Assembly (NCBI GenBank): GCA_964503315.1
Contig: CAZCZL010000003.1
Location: 1-64,000, forward strand
Direction: 5' to 3'
Length of the DNA stretch: 64,000 nucleotides
Source of the DNA: FEB-12 sp964503315
Lineage (GTDB): Bacteria; Zixibacteria; MSB-5A5; GN15; FEB-12
Shown here in pieces: positions 8,425-16,200 of this stretch (position 1 is the first letter of the stretch; each line of letters opens with the position of its first letter). The notes below the pieces were generated by a model. The model was given only the letters and a program-made list of their open reading frames with translations, was not told where the DNA came from and made no database searches. The translations under genes were made by a program, and so were the position numbers.

Positions 8425-8748
8425 TCAGCGCACGTCTTCAAGCACGACGGCAGTTCCGTACGCCAGCAATTCAGCCGTGCCGGCCATGATCATGGAGGTT
8501 TGGAAGCGGACCATGATGATGCCGTTGGCCCCCATCGATTCGGCATCGGCGACCATTCTATCGAGCGCCTGTTCGCGCGATTCGGCCAACAACTTGGTAT
8601 AATTGTTAACCTCCCCTCCGACCAGATTCTTCAGGAAGGCGAGAATATCCTGTCCGACATGTCGAGCGCGGACGGTATTACCTTTGGCGAGGCCGATCAC
8701 TTTAACGACACGTTTCCCCGGGATCTCGTTAGTGGTCACAACTATCAC
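8425..8748 (-). CDS. YbjQ/UPF0145 family protein
   Basis: A 107-residue cytoplasmic protein of the YbjQ family, which forms pentameric rings; its function is not established, and it is sometimes called a heavy-metal-binding domain. The family pattern is clear: VVTTNEIPGKRVVKVIG at the start, then RARHVGQDI, GGEVNNYTKLLAESREQA and GANGIIMVRF. The GTG start overlaps the stop of the anti-sigma gene (GTGA) and has GGGAGG upstream, so the two are translationally coupled. Third gene of a sigma - anti-sigma - YbjQ operon, which suggests membership of that regulon. Confidence 0.88.
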   Translation of the reverse strand: MIVVTTNEIPGKRVVKVIGLAKGNTVRARHVGQDILAFLKNLVGGEVNNYTKLLAESREQALDRMVADAESMGANGIIMVRFQTSMIMAGTAELLAYGTAVVLEDVR

Positions 8749-9188
8749 TTAATTACCTCCCGGTAGCGGTCGTTTTTGTAGGCGAAGATGCGTTCGCGAA
8801 TGACTGAGATGGTCAGGACGATCAGGCCGAACAGAAGTCCGGTCACACCGATCTTGACGATCCAGGAGATACGAGAGTCGGCATACAGCGTGGAGAGCAT
8901 CTGGATCACGCCGTAACAGGCGAGGATCGCGGCACTGGCGGAAAAGAGAATCCAGCCGAGGCCGCGTTCGGTTTTGCGATAGAGGGATGACCAATAGGTC
9001 TCCCAGACTGCATCAGGTAAGTCAGCGTACTTCACAGAGTCGGTCACCCTCTTCAGTTTGGTGAATTGCTCCAGCTCATCCCGCAATTCGGGATTGCGCT
9101 GGAGTTCCTGTTCGAATTCCGCGCGTTCCGCCTCGGACAGTTCGTCATCGAGGTAGCCCGTCAGAAGTTTGTGCCACCGTTCATCCAT
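8745..9188 (-). CDS. Probable membrane anti-sigma factor
   Basis: A 147-residue protein. Residues 1-60 are an acidic helical region of the kind seen in anti-sigma N-termini (LLTGYLDDELSEAERAEFE). Two membrane segments follow (about 77-97 and 110-132). The zinc HxxxCxxC motif of ZAS anti-sigma factors is absent, so this is a zinc-free type. It overlaps the end of the upstream ECF sigma gene by 8 nt, the usual arrangement for a sigma factor and its membrane antagonist. The role is inferred from context and the N-terminal pattern. Confidence 0.75.
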   Translation of the reverse strand: MDERWHKLLTGYLDDELSEAERAEFEQELQRNPELRDELEQFTKLKRVTDSVKYADLPDAVWETYWSSLYRKTERGLGWILFSASAAILACYGVIQMLSTLYADSRISWIVKIGVTGLLFGLIVLTISVIRERIFAYKNDRYREVIK

Positions 9189-9738
9189 CGGTCTGCCTCA
9201 TCAAGTTGGCCAGTTTTTTTCTGGCGTAGTAGAGGCGGGACATGACTGTTCCGCGGGGTATCCCAAGAGTTGAGGCGATCTCATCGTAGGACATCCCGCG
9301 AAAATGCTGCAGCGTGATGATCTCCCGATCGTCGAAATCGAGTTGCATCAACGCCGCGCGAAGTCGCTGGAGTGTTTCCGCCTCGATGACCTGGTCCTCA
9401 GGTGAGGATTCTTCGGAGACCAGATACTCCGTGTCCTCGATCGGCTGCGATCGTTTAGCGGCAATCTGCCGACGTTTCAGCCAGGTCTTGCTCAAGTTGG
9501 CGATGATCGCATGGAACCAGGGAAGGAAGGGCTGCTTCTGGTCGTACGTATCTGCTGAGCGGTAGACCCGGAGGAACGCCTCCTGAGAAATATCATAGGC
9601 ATCCTCGCGGTTACCGACCATGCCGAGCGCAGTCCGGAAGGCCATCTTTTTATGTTTCTCGACCAACGCGGCGAGCGCTTTTTTGTCTCCGGATCTGATA
9701 CTCATAACCAATGTGGTGTCGTTATCAACACGTTCCAT
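9181..9738 (-). CDS. ECF-family RNA polymerase sigma factor
   Basis: A 185-residue sigma-70 family protein with region 2 (about 20-90: AFRTALGMVGNREDAYDISQ, FLPWFHAIIANL) and region 4 (about 125-178: DREIITLQHFRGMSYDEIA, then GIPRGTVMSRLYYARKKL). Region 3 and region 1 are missing, as in ECF factors. The start has GGAG upstream. It heads an operon with its likely anti-sigma factor and a YbjQ protein. The signal sensed is not evident. Confidence 0.92.
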   Translation of the reverse strand: MERVDNDTTLVMSIRSGDKKALAALVEKHKKMAFRTALGMVGNREDAYDISQEAFLRVYRSADTYDQKQPFLPWFHAIIANLSKTWLKRRQIAAKRSQPIEDTEYLVSEESSPEDQVIEAETLQRLRAALMQLDFDDREIITLQHFRGMSYDEIASTLGIPRGTVMSRLYYARKKLANLMRQTDG

Positions 9739-9871
9739 GCTTGTTTACTCCGAATACTCGCGGTTCGCGAAGTTATTCAATCGCTGCTACGAGTTTTTGG
9801 GTGCTGGAGTTTAGTTAATCGGTGGAAATCGGCAATGCAAGTTTAAATATATGGCGGGAAAGGAGATAGCG

Positions 9872-10849
9872 ATGACTCTCAAAGCGCTGGTTTTTGGCGG
9901 GCTGCTGTGGGCGGCTACACATAATGCCATTGGAGCGGTTCAGGAACCACTCGTGGCGACGTACTCGATTGTTGCGTGGGACAGCGTGACTGGTGAGTTT
10001 GGCGCGGCGGTGCAGTCGCATTATTTTAGAGTGGCGGATGTCATCTGGGCGGAGCCGGGAGTTGGTGCGGTGGCGACTCAGTCATTTGTCGACTTCTCAT
10101 ATGGACCACTCGGTCTGGCGATGATGCGAAACGGCAAGCCGGCACCGAAAGCGCTTGAGGGATTGCTGGCGAGTGATTCCACCAATCAGGCGAGGCAAGT
10201 GGCGATGATCGATCGGTATGGTCGAGTCGCGGCGTACACGGGGCCGAGTTGTATCGACGCGGCAGGGCATCGCATCGGGATTGGGTACTCCTGCCAAGCG
10301 AACCTGATGCTCAAAAACACAGTGTGGGACGCAATGGCAAAAGCGTTCGAGGAGACAAGCGGTCCTTTAGCCGAGCGGATGATGGCGGCGCTGGAAGCGG
10401 CGCAAGGTGAGGGAGGAGATATTCGGGGGATGCAGTCGGCGGCGATTCTGGTCGTAACTGGAAAACCGACCGGTCAAGTGTGGAAGGACAGGGTCATTGA
10501 TCTGCGCGTGGATGACAGCCCACAGCCGCTGAAAGAACTGAGGCGGCTGCTCGACTTGAACAAGGCGTATCGGTTCGTCGACAAGGGGGATGAGTTGGTG
10601 ACCGAGGGGAAGATCGATGAGGCTGAGATCGCTTATGCGGAGGCCGCGAAGCTTGCTCCGGGAAACAACGAGATCCTTTTCTGGGAGGCAATGACCCTGG
10701 TGCAGAACGGGCGGGTCGAAAAGGCGCTCCCGATTCTTAAATCAGTTTTCAAGGCGGAGCCGATATGGAAAGAACTGGTGCCGCGGTTGGTCAAGCCAGG
10801 GCTATTGCAGGATGATCCGAAATTGATAGAACTTATCCTGAAACAGTGA
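9872..10849 (+). CDS. DUF1028 family exported protein
   Basis: A protein of about 325 residues. The ATG at 9872 is preferred over the ATG at 9851 because AAGGAG ends 6 nt before it and the product then begins with a signal peptide (LKALVFGGLLWAATHNAIG). The DUF1028 domain, an Ntn-hydrolase-like fold, spans about 25-215 (TYSIVAWDSVTGEFGAAVQS, GAVATQSFVDFSYG, MQSAAILVV). The C-terminal 100 residues carry the associated helical part with a TPR-like stretch (AEIAYAEAAKLAPGN). The biochemical function is unknown; periplasmic location is inferred. Ends just before a shared terminator. Confidence 0.85.
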   Translation: MTLKALVFGGLLWAATHNAIGAVQEPLVATYSIVAWDSVTGEFGAAVQSHYFRVADVIWAEPGVGAVATQSFVDFSYGPLGLAMMRNGKPAPKALEGLLASDSTNQARQVAMIDRYGRVAAYTGPSCIDAAGHRIGIGYSCQANLMLKNTVWDAMAKAFEETSGPLAERMMAALEAAQGEGGDIRGMQSAAILVVTGKPTGQVWKDRVIDLRVDDSPQPLKELRRLLDLNKAYRFVDKGDELVTEGKIDEAEIAYAEAAKLAPGNNEILFWEAMTLVQNGRVEKALPILKSVFKAEPIWKELVPRLVKPGLLQDDPKLIELILKQ

Positions 10850-10862
10850 ACTCGCAAAAAGA

Positions 10863-10892
10863 AAGCGTGCGCATCAGATGAAGCGCACGCTT
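10863..10892. terminator. Bidirectional terminator
   Basis: AAGCGTGCGC at 10863-10872 pairs perfectly with GCGCACGCTT at 10883-10892, between the convergent DUF1028 and M28 genes. Confidence 0.8.
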
Positions 10893-10917
10893 GACTCGCA
10901 TTGGATTCTAATCCTGT

Positions 10918-12630
10918 CTATTTGAACACTATGGGGAGGTTGAGCGTGTCTTTCCCTCGCTCGACAATTACCGTCGTACTGTCACCTTTGCTGAATTTGG
11001 TCAGGGCGTTCATATAAGCTGACATGTCATCGATGACCAGCGTGCCGAGGCGGATGATGACATCGCCTTTAAGGATTCCTGCGCGTTCGGCAGGACGGTC
11101 AGGAGAGACACCATCGACTTTCACCCCCTTCACCTGCGCAATGTAATCTGGCATGATACCGAGAGTCACTTTGAAGGCGGCGCGCTGTCGCCCTTCGTCG
11201 GGATCTTTGGTCTTTTGGAAAGTGAGCGGCGTGGTCAGCGAATCAAAATGCCAGGTGATGTCGGAGACGAGTGAGACAACCTTGAAGATCCCTTCCTGGT
11301 CGATCTTGTCCGGCGTGTCACTTGGTTTGTGATAGTCGACATGGGCTCCGGTAAAGAAATGCAGGACCGGGATGCTGTTATTGTAGAAGGCGGTATGGTC
11401 GGACGGGCCGGTCCCCGGCTCACGGAACGCCATTTTGAGGCTGTCGCGCTTAAGGTCTTTGAAATAGTTGGCAAACTCGGTGCAAGTGCCGGTGCCAAAG
11501 ACCGCCAGGCCGTTCTCCTGTTCCTTCAAACGACCGATCATATCCATATTGAGCATCATGCGAGTTTTGGCCAGGTCCACAGTCGCATTACGGGCGTAGT
11601 ACGAGGAGCCAAGGATTCCCGCTTCTTCGCCGGAATATGCGGAGAAAAGGATGGAGTAGTGCAACTGGTCTTTGTGTGACGCGAAATAGTTCGCCAATTC
11701 GAGGAGACCCGCGGTACCGGACGCATTGTCATCGGCACCGTAGTGTATCTTCTTTTCCTTTTCAGTATACCGTGACGCTTCAGTTCCCCAACCAAGATGG
11801 TCAAAATGCGCGCCGATGACAACAGTCGTGTCGCTCGCGGCCGGGAGATAGCCGAGAACATTGTAGCCGGTATCTTTGATCGGGGTCAGTTCAACCTCGC
11901 CGGTGATGCCGGTGAGCTTAGGTTCATCGAGCGGCTGGCCGAGGCGCTGGAGCGCCGCGTGGCGGATATGAACGATCGGGATCTCTTTGGGGGTAATGTG
12001 GGTCATCCCCATTGAGCGGAGAGAGTCATCTTCACCAGAGGGGGTGATAAAGAAGACGGCCGCGGCTTTGCGGTTGATGGCAGTCAGGATCTTGTCGGTA
12101 AGACTGCTGTACTTGCTGAAATCTACGTGCGGATTAACGGAATCCGGAGGGGCAAACCGCTTGATGAGGACGGCTTTCCCTTCGACATTCAAGCCTGCAT
12201 AGTCGTTGTACACGCTGTCTTCGGTGACGATACCAAAGCCGACCGGAACGATCTCGTCGAACGAGAACGGCTTGCTGGCTGAGTTGGAGACCGGTGTCCA
12301 TTCTTCGGTTATTCTGAGTTGAGCTTTGTTGACCAACAAGCTGTTCTTTGGTCCCTGGCTGATGCGCTTGACGAATTCAAACGGCTGGAGGTAACCATCG
12401 GTCCCTTTTGGCTCAAGGCCGGCCGCCTTGAATTGCGCGGCGATATATTGGGCGGCTTTCCATTCCCCCGGTTCGCCGACCTCGCGTCCTTCGAGGGAGT
12501 CGGAAGCCAAGATCTCAATATGTGCTTGGATCGACTGCGGGGTGATTCTGTAGGATTCAGTACCTGCAGCCAGAACGAACGAGGCCAGCAGCGGAGCGAG
12601 AAACCATAGGCGGTTAGCCTTCATTGACAT
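10918..12630 (-). CDS. Exported M28 aminopeptidase with PA and PDZ domains
   Basis: A zinc aminopeptidase of about 570 residues. The start at 12630 is chosen because AAGGAG precedes it and a signal peptide follows (NRLWFLAPLLASFVLAAG); a longer frame upstream overlaps the divergent gene and has no domain. A PA insert lies at about 115-235. The M28 catalytic core has GAHFDHLGWG, DDNASGTAGLLELA (bridging Asp) and YSGEEAGILGS (general base Glu). A PDZ domain occupies the last 90 residues (VDGVSPDRPAERAGILKGDV). It probably trims peptides in the periplasm or outside; the PDZ may bind substrate C-termini. Confidence 0.92.
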   Translation of the reverse strand: MSMKANRLWFLAPLLASFVLAAGTESYRITPQSIQAHIEILASDSLEGREVGEPGEWKAAQYIAAQFKAAGLEPKGTDGYLQPFEFVKRISQGPKNSLLVNKAQLRITEEWTPVSNSASKPFSFDEIVPVGFGIVTEDSVYNDYAGLNVEGKAVLIKRFAPPDSVNPHVDFSKYSSLTDKILTAINRKAAAVFFITPSGEDDSLRSMGMTHITPKEIPIVHIRHAALQRLGQPLDEPKLTGITGEVELTPIKDTGYNVLGYLPAASDTTVVIGAHFDHLGWGTEASRYTEKEKKIHYGADDNASGTAGLLELANYFASHKDQLHYSILFSAYSGEEAGILGSSYYARNATVDLAKTRMMLNMDMIGRLKEQENGLAVFGTGTCTEFANYFKDLKRDSLKMAFREPGTGPSDHTAFYNNSIPVLHFFTGAHVDYHKPSDTPDKIDQEGIFKVVSLVSDITWHFDSLTTPLTFQKTKDPDEGRQRAAFKVTLGIMPDYIAQVKGVKVDGVSPDRPAERAGILKGDVIIRLGTLVIDDMSAYMNALTKFSKGDSTTVIVERGKDTLNLPIVFK

Positions 12631-12725
12631 ACATCTCCTTATACACGCCAAACATAGTTCGCCGAATATAGGCGCGAAGGGACGGTTTGTCAGCCGGTTT
12701 TTGGTCTCGAGAGGTCCAAAATAGA

Positions 12726-12753
12726 TTGCTTTCGGTGGTCCCATGCCTATATT
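12726..12753 (+). promoter_or_regulatory. Promoter of the zinc-ribbon TPR gene
   Basis: TTGCTT, 16 nt and TATATT. The SD GGAAGGA stands before the ATG at 12787. Confidence 0.65.
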
Positions 12754-12786
12754 GGGGGCCGAGTTAACTGGAAGGAATGGTCTCTG

Positions 12787-13491
12787 ATGTCTGATAAATT
12801 CTGTCCTCAGTGTGGCGCGAAAGTGGTGGGTGGAGCGAAGTTTTGCTCCGAGTGTGGAACGCCGGTTGGCGCTGGTATCTCCAAACCGGGTGGCAAGAAA
12901 GAGGCTCCCAAAAGCAGTATGCGCGATCTGCTGATCGTAGTAGGTGTTTTGGCGATCGTAGCGGTCGGTTACTTCCTCATTGCCGAGAAGCCGGAACCGC
13001 CGCAACGTCCTCAACAGCAGCAGCAAACGCAGCAGCAGTCGCAAGGGATGCAGAATATCGATCCGCACGCGGATGAGAATCTCTCCATGGCGATGTTGGA
13101 CTCACTCCCCAAGGATTATCAGTCATTGATCCAGATGGCGTATCACTATCATGATCTGGGGAGCCAATCGCGGAATACACAGCAGTTTGCTATCGCTGCC
13201 GAGATCTACAAGCGCGCGTTGGCGATCGATTCATCGGACCCCAATGTACGCGTCGACTATGGCGCGGTATTGCATGGAATGGGCCTTCCGCAGCGGTCGG
13301 TGGAAGAGTTCGGCAAGGTGCTGAAGACCAACCCTCGCCATGGGATTGCCAATTTTAACATGGGGATAGTGCATCACGATATCGGGAATGCCGACTCGGC
13401 CAAGTTCTATTTCAAGCGGTATCTTGAGTATGAGCCGAATGGTCCGGCGGCACAGTCAGCACAGGCGTTTCTCCAGGAACTCGGCGGCTGA
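12787..13491 (+). CDS. Zinc-ribbon membrane protein with TPR repeats
   Basis: A 234-residue protein. Residues 6-27 are a zinc ribbon (CPQCGAK and CSECGTP, four Cys). One membrane helix follows at about 46-63 (LLIVVGVLAIVAVGYFLIA), then a low-complexity Gln/Pro linker. About three TPR units run from 110 to 230 (AEIYKRALAIDSSDPNVRVDYG, HDIGNADSAKFYFKRYLE). The zinc ribbon would face the cytoplasm and the TPRs the periplasm. It starts a same-strand run with comF, xerD and a GGDEF gene. The specific role is unknown; a scaffold function is inferred. Confidence 0.8.
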   Translation: MSDKFCPQCGAKVVGGAKFCSECGTPVGAGISKPGGKKEAPKSSMRDLLIVVGVLAIVAVGYFLIAEKPEPPQRPQQQQQTQQQSQGMQNIDPHADENLSMAMLDSLPKDYQSLIQMAYHYHDLGSQSRNTQQFAIAAEIYKRALAIDSSDPNVRVDYGAVLHGMGLPQRSVEEFGKVLKTNPRHGIANFNMGIVHHDIGNADSAKFYFKRYLEYEPNGPAAQSAQAFLQELGG

Positions 13492-13538
13492 TCATAGCTT
13501 GCTAAGCTCTCGATTTTAGCGTTGAATCGGGAAAGGGA

Positions 13539-14267
13539 TTGTCATTTCTTTCCCGTATGACTCCGCACATCATCCAGAACAAGTTCATCGGTCCGGTAGT
13601 GGATCTGGTATTCCCAGTGCTATGCCTGGGGTGCGGCAGTCAGACTGATTCGCCGGTCTCAGTATGTGATCGATGTCTGTCGGGGATCGACCGATATACT
13701 GAACCATTCTGCCTCACCTGCAAACGTCAATTGTTTGACCGACCAGACTGCCCGGACTGCGGTCGGGATTCTTGGCTACTTTATCCATTCGGCAACTATA
13801 TAGACCCACTCAAAGAGATAATCATCTCATTCAAGTTCCGGTCGCTAACCGGGGCATGTGATTTCGCGGTAGATGCCCTGTGTGAGCAGTTCGCGGAACG
13901 GATATTCGCGCTTGAGCCGACCTATCTCGTGCCGATACCGCTTCATCCGATGCGGCGGATGACGCGCGGATACAATCAGGCGGAGCTATTGGCGGACCGG
14001 ATCGGGGAGAGGCTGCAATTGCCGGTGGCGGATGATTTTATTGTGAGGAAGAAACATCGGCGAGAGCAGGCGCGATTGTCGGAACATGACAGGCCGGCCA
14101 ACGTGAGAAGCGTATTCGAAGCGATGGCCGATGCTGACCCCGGAGAGCGACTTATACTGGTAGATGATGTTGTTACGTCAGGCGCGACCGTCACGGAAGC
14201 CCGTCGCGTACTGATGGAAGCTGGGTTTGAGGTTCCCGGGTGCATTTCGATAGCGCATGGACAGTGA
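13539..14267 (+). CDS. ComF family phosphoribosyltransferase-like protein
   Basis: A 242-residue ComF homologue. The N-terminal zinc-finger region has CLGCG, CDRC, CLTC and CPDCGRD (about 28-75), and the C-terminal PRTase domain ends with the PRPP loop RLILVDDVVTSGATVTEA (about 204-221). The signature RGYNQAELLA is present. In naturally competent bacteria ComF helps DNA uptake; in many others it is simply conserved. The start is uncertain: TTG at 13539 or ATG at 13557, neither with an ideal SD. Six nt upstream of xerD. Confidence 0.88.
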   Translation: MSFLSRMTPHIIQNKFIGPVVDLVFPVLCLGCGSQTDSPVSVCDRCLSGIDRYTEPFCLTCKRQLFDRPDCPDCGRDSWLLYPFGNYIDPLKEIIISFKFRSLTGACDFAVDALCEQFAERIFALEPTYLVPIPLHPMRRMTRGYNQAELLADRIGERLQLPVADDFIVRKKHRREQARLSEHDRPANVRSVFEAMADADPGERLILVDDVVTSGATVTEARRVLMEAGFEVPGCISIAHGQ

Positions 14268-14273
14268 TCCGCC

Positions 14274-15185
14274 ATGTATGAAATAGCGATCAATGATTTT
14301 CTGCAATATCTCCGACTTGAACGCGGAGTATCTGCGAATACGTTGATGGCGTACCGTCGCGATCTGATAGGATTTGGCAAGGAGACCAAGACCACCGATC
14401 CCAAGGCGGTGACCTCGGCTTCGATAACCGGATATTTCAGCAAACTGAACGCGAAAGGGTCGCGCCCGGCGACGCTGGCGCGAAAGATATCATCGCTCAA
14501 GCAGTTCTTTGATTATCTCCGCGAACGGAATATGGTCAGCGAGAATCCGGCGCAGGTTTACAGCGCGCCAAAGATCGCGCGGTATCATCCGGATTATCTG
14601 TCGCCGCGGGAAATAGAGAGTATTATCAACGCAATCGATGTTTCAACGGAGTCGGGGAAACGCGATCGGGCGATAATCGAACTTCTGTACGGCTGTGGGC
14701 TGAGGTTATCTGAACTGCAGGGCCTGCATATCGAAGATGTCGAGTTCGAGGCGGGGTTTGTTCGGGTAATGGGGAAAGGGAGTAAGCAGAGGCTGGTGCC
14801 GCTTGGGGATTACGCTAAAGAGGCGGTTTTGGTGTATTTGGCGGCGTCAGAAGCCGGCAAGGGGGTCAGCAGGCCAAGGACCATCATTCTGAGCCGGTAC
14901 GGGAAACCGGTCTCCCGGGTGGGGTTATGGAAGATCATCAAACTGATGGTCAAAAAGGCCGGGATAGTCAAACAAGTGACCCCTCATACTTTCCGCCATT
15001 CCTTTGCGACACATCTGATTGAGGGGGGCGCGGACCTTCGGGTAGTGCAAGAAATGCTGGGACATGCCGATATATCTACGACAGAGATATACACCAGGCT
15101 GGACCGTGACTACATCATCGCCGAACATAGAAAATATCACCCTCGAGAACTGGCTGGTTCCCGAACCACAAGAGCCAAAAAGTAG
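14274..15185 (+). CDS. xerD: Tyrosine recombinase XerC/XerD
   Basis: A 303-residue site-specific recombinase that resolves chromosome dimers at dif. The N-terminal SAM-like DNA-binding domain covers about 1-95, and the catalytic domain has the full set Arg144, Lys168, His238, Arg241, His264 and nucleophile Tyr273 (GCGLRLSEL, GKGSKQR, HTFRHSFATHL, LGHADISTTEIYTRL). Length and spacing are those of XerC/D, not of phage integrases. No partner Xer gene and no dif-like site was recognised in the window, so it could be XerC, XerD or a sole Xer. Confidence 0.9.
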   Translation: MYEIAINDFLQYLRLERGVSANTLMAYRRDLIGFGKETKTTDPKAVTSASITGYFSKLNAKGSRPATLARKISSLKQFFDYLRERNMVSENPAQVYSAPKIARYHPDYLSPREIESIINAIDVSTESGKRDRAIIELLYGCGLRLSELQGLHIEDVEFEAGFVRVMGKGSKQRLVPLGDYAKEAVLVYLAASEAGKGVSRPRTIILSRYGKPVSRVGLWKIIKLMVKKAGIVKQVTPHTFRHSFATHLIEGGADLRVVQEMLGHADISTTEIYTRLDRDYIIAEHRKYHPRELAGSRTTRAKK

Positions 15186-16116
15186 GCAGGTCTATCATTT
15201 TGCCGTCCGGCAGACCGGCCTGAGTCTGGATTTTCATCTTCAACAGTTCTTCAAGGGGAGTCAGGTTTCGTTTCACTACTTCACGCATTTTGATACGCTG
15301 ACAGAGATCTCCCGGCATTTTCAATTGGCCGCGATATTCATTGGAGGGAAAGGGGACTTCTTCGAGGAAGTCCAATTGGTTCACTCGATCAAGCAGAATG
15401 TCTTTTTGTCGATCGTGCCGGTAATCCTCTTCCATCCTGACCCTGAAGTGAGCTCAGTGGTGGCGGCATTTGAAAATGGCGCGGAGGAGTTCATTCACGG
15501 CGAATGGATAGACCGCCTGGTTGAGGTACGGATACGTCGCGTGATCGAGCGGAGCCGTCGAGATATCGCGGTGAATCCATCGACGCAACTTCCGGGGACA
15601 GCGATAATCGAGCGGGAGATTCGGCATCATCTGGATATGCGGACAACCTTCGCGCTTTGCTACGCCGATCTGGACAATTTCAAAGCCTACAACGATTACT
15701 ACGGATACCACAACGGTGACAAGGTGGTCAAACTGACGGCGAAGATTCTTCGCGACGTGGTGTTTGATATCTGCCGCGAGGGGTTTGTCGGACATATCGC
15801 GGGAGATGATTTTGTGTTCATCATCCCGAATGACCTGGTGGATACGGCCTGTCAGTGGATAATACGGACATTTGATTCGGTAATACCGTATCGGTATGAG
15901 GAGGTCGACCGGGAGCGCGGGTCAATCACCACTCTGAACCGTCGGGGCCAGAAGGAAGATTATCCGCTGTTAACGATCTCGATCGCGGTGATCGTCAACA
16001 CGCACGGACAGTTTCAGCATCTGGGGGAACTTTCCAAAATGCTCGCCGACCTGAAGAAGGCGACAAAGCAGCGGCCGGGGTCAAATTATCTCGTTGAGCG
16101 ACGGCAGAAGTACTGA
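15106..16116 (+). CDS. GGDEF-type protein with degenerate motif and receiver-like N-terminus
   Basis: About 336 residues from a GTG at 15106 (an ATG at 15064 would give 350). Either start overlaps the end of xerD by about 80-120 nt in another frame. The N-terminal 140 residues resemble a receiver fold (SLDFHLQQFFKGSQ, VPVILFHPDPEVSSVVAAFENGA) but no clear phosphoacceptor Asp was seen. The C-terminal part is a GGDEF domain (FALCYADLDNFKAYNDYYGY) whose active-site loop reads AGDDF instead of GGDEF. It may be an inactive or weak diguanylate cyclase or a sensory GTP-binding protein. A good terminator follows. Confidence 0.8.
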   Translation: MTTSSPNIENITLENWLVPEPQEPKSRQVYHFAVRQTGLSLDFHLQQFFKGSQVSFHYFTHFDTLTEISRHFQLAAIFIGGKGDFFEEVQLVHSIKQNVFLSIVPVILFHPDPEVSSVVAAFENGAEEFIHGEWIDRLVEVRIRRVIERSRRDIAVNPSTQLPGTAIIEREIRHHLDMRTTFALCYADLDNFKAYNDYYGYHNGDKVVKLTAKILRDVVFDICREGFVGHIAGDDFVFIIPNDLVDTACQWIIRTFDSVIPYRYEEVDRERGSITTLNRRGQKEDYPLLTISIAVIVNTHGQFQHLGELSKMLADLKKATKQRPGSNYLVERRQKY

Positions 16117-16145
16117 ACACCAAGCAGCAGATCATGCAGACAAGA

Positions 16146-16180
16146 AAACGGAGTCGCTGGGGAGCGGCTCCGTTTCATTT
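16146..16180 (+). terminator. Intrinsic terminator
   Basis: AAACGGAGTCGCT pairs with AGCGGCTCCGTTT (one G-T wobble) around a GGGG loop, followed by a T-rich tail. Ends the TPR-comF-xerD-GGDEF run. Confidence 0.8.
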
Positions 16181-16200
16181 TTGAACCGTGTTAGGTCAGT

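Noticed and set aside
10918..13069. Long form of the M28 gene starting at 13068
   Set aside because: The added 146 residues overlap the divergent zinc-ribbon gene and carry no signal or domain; AAGGAG marks the start at 12630.
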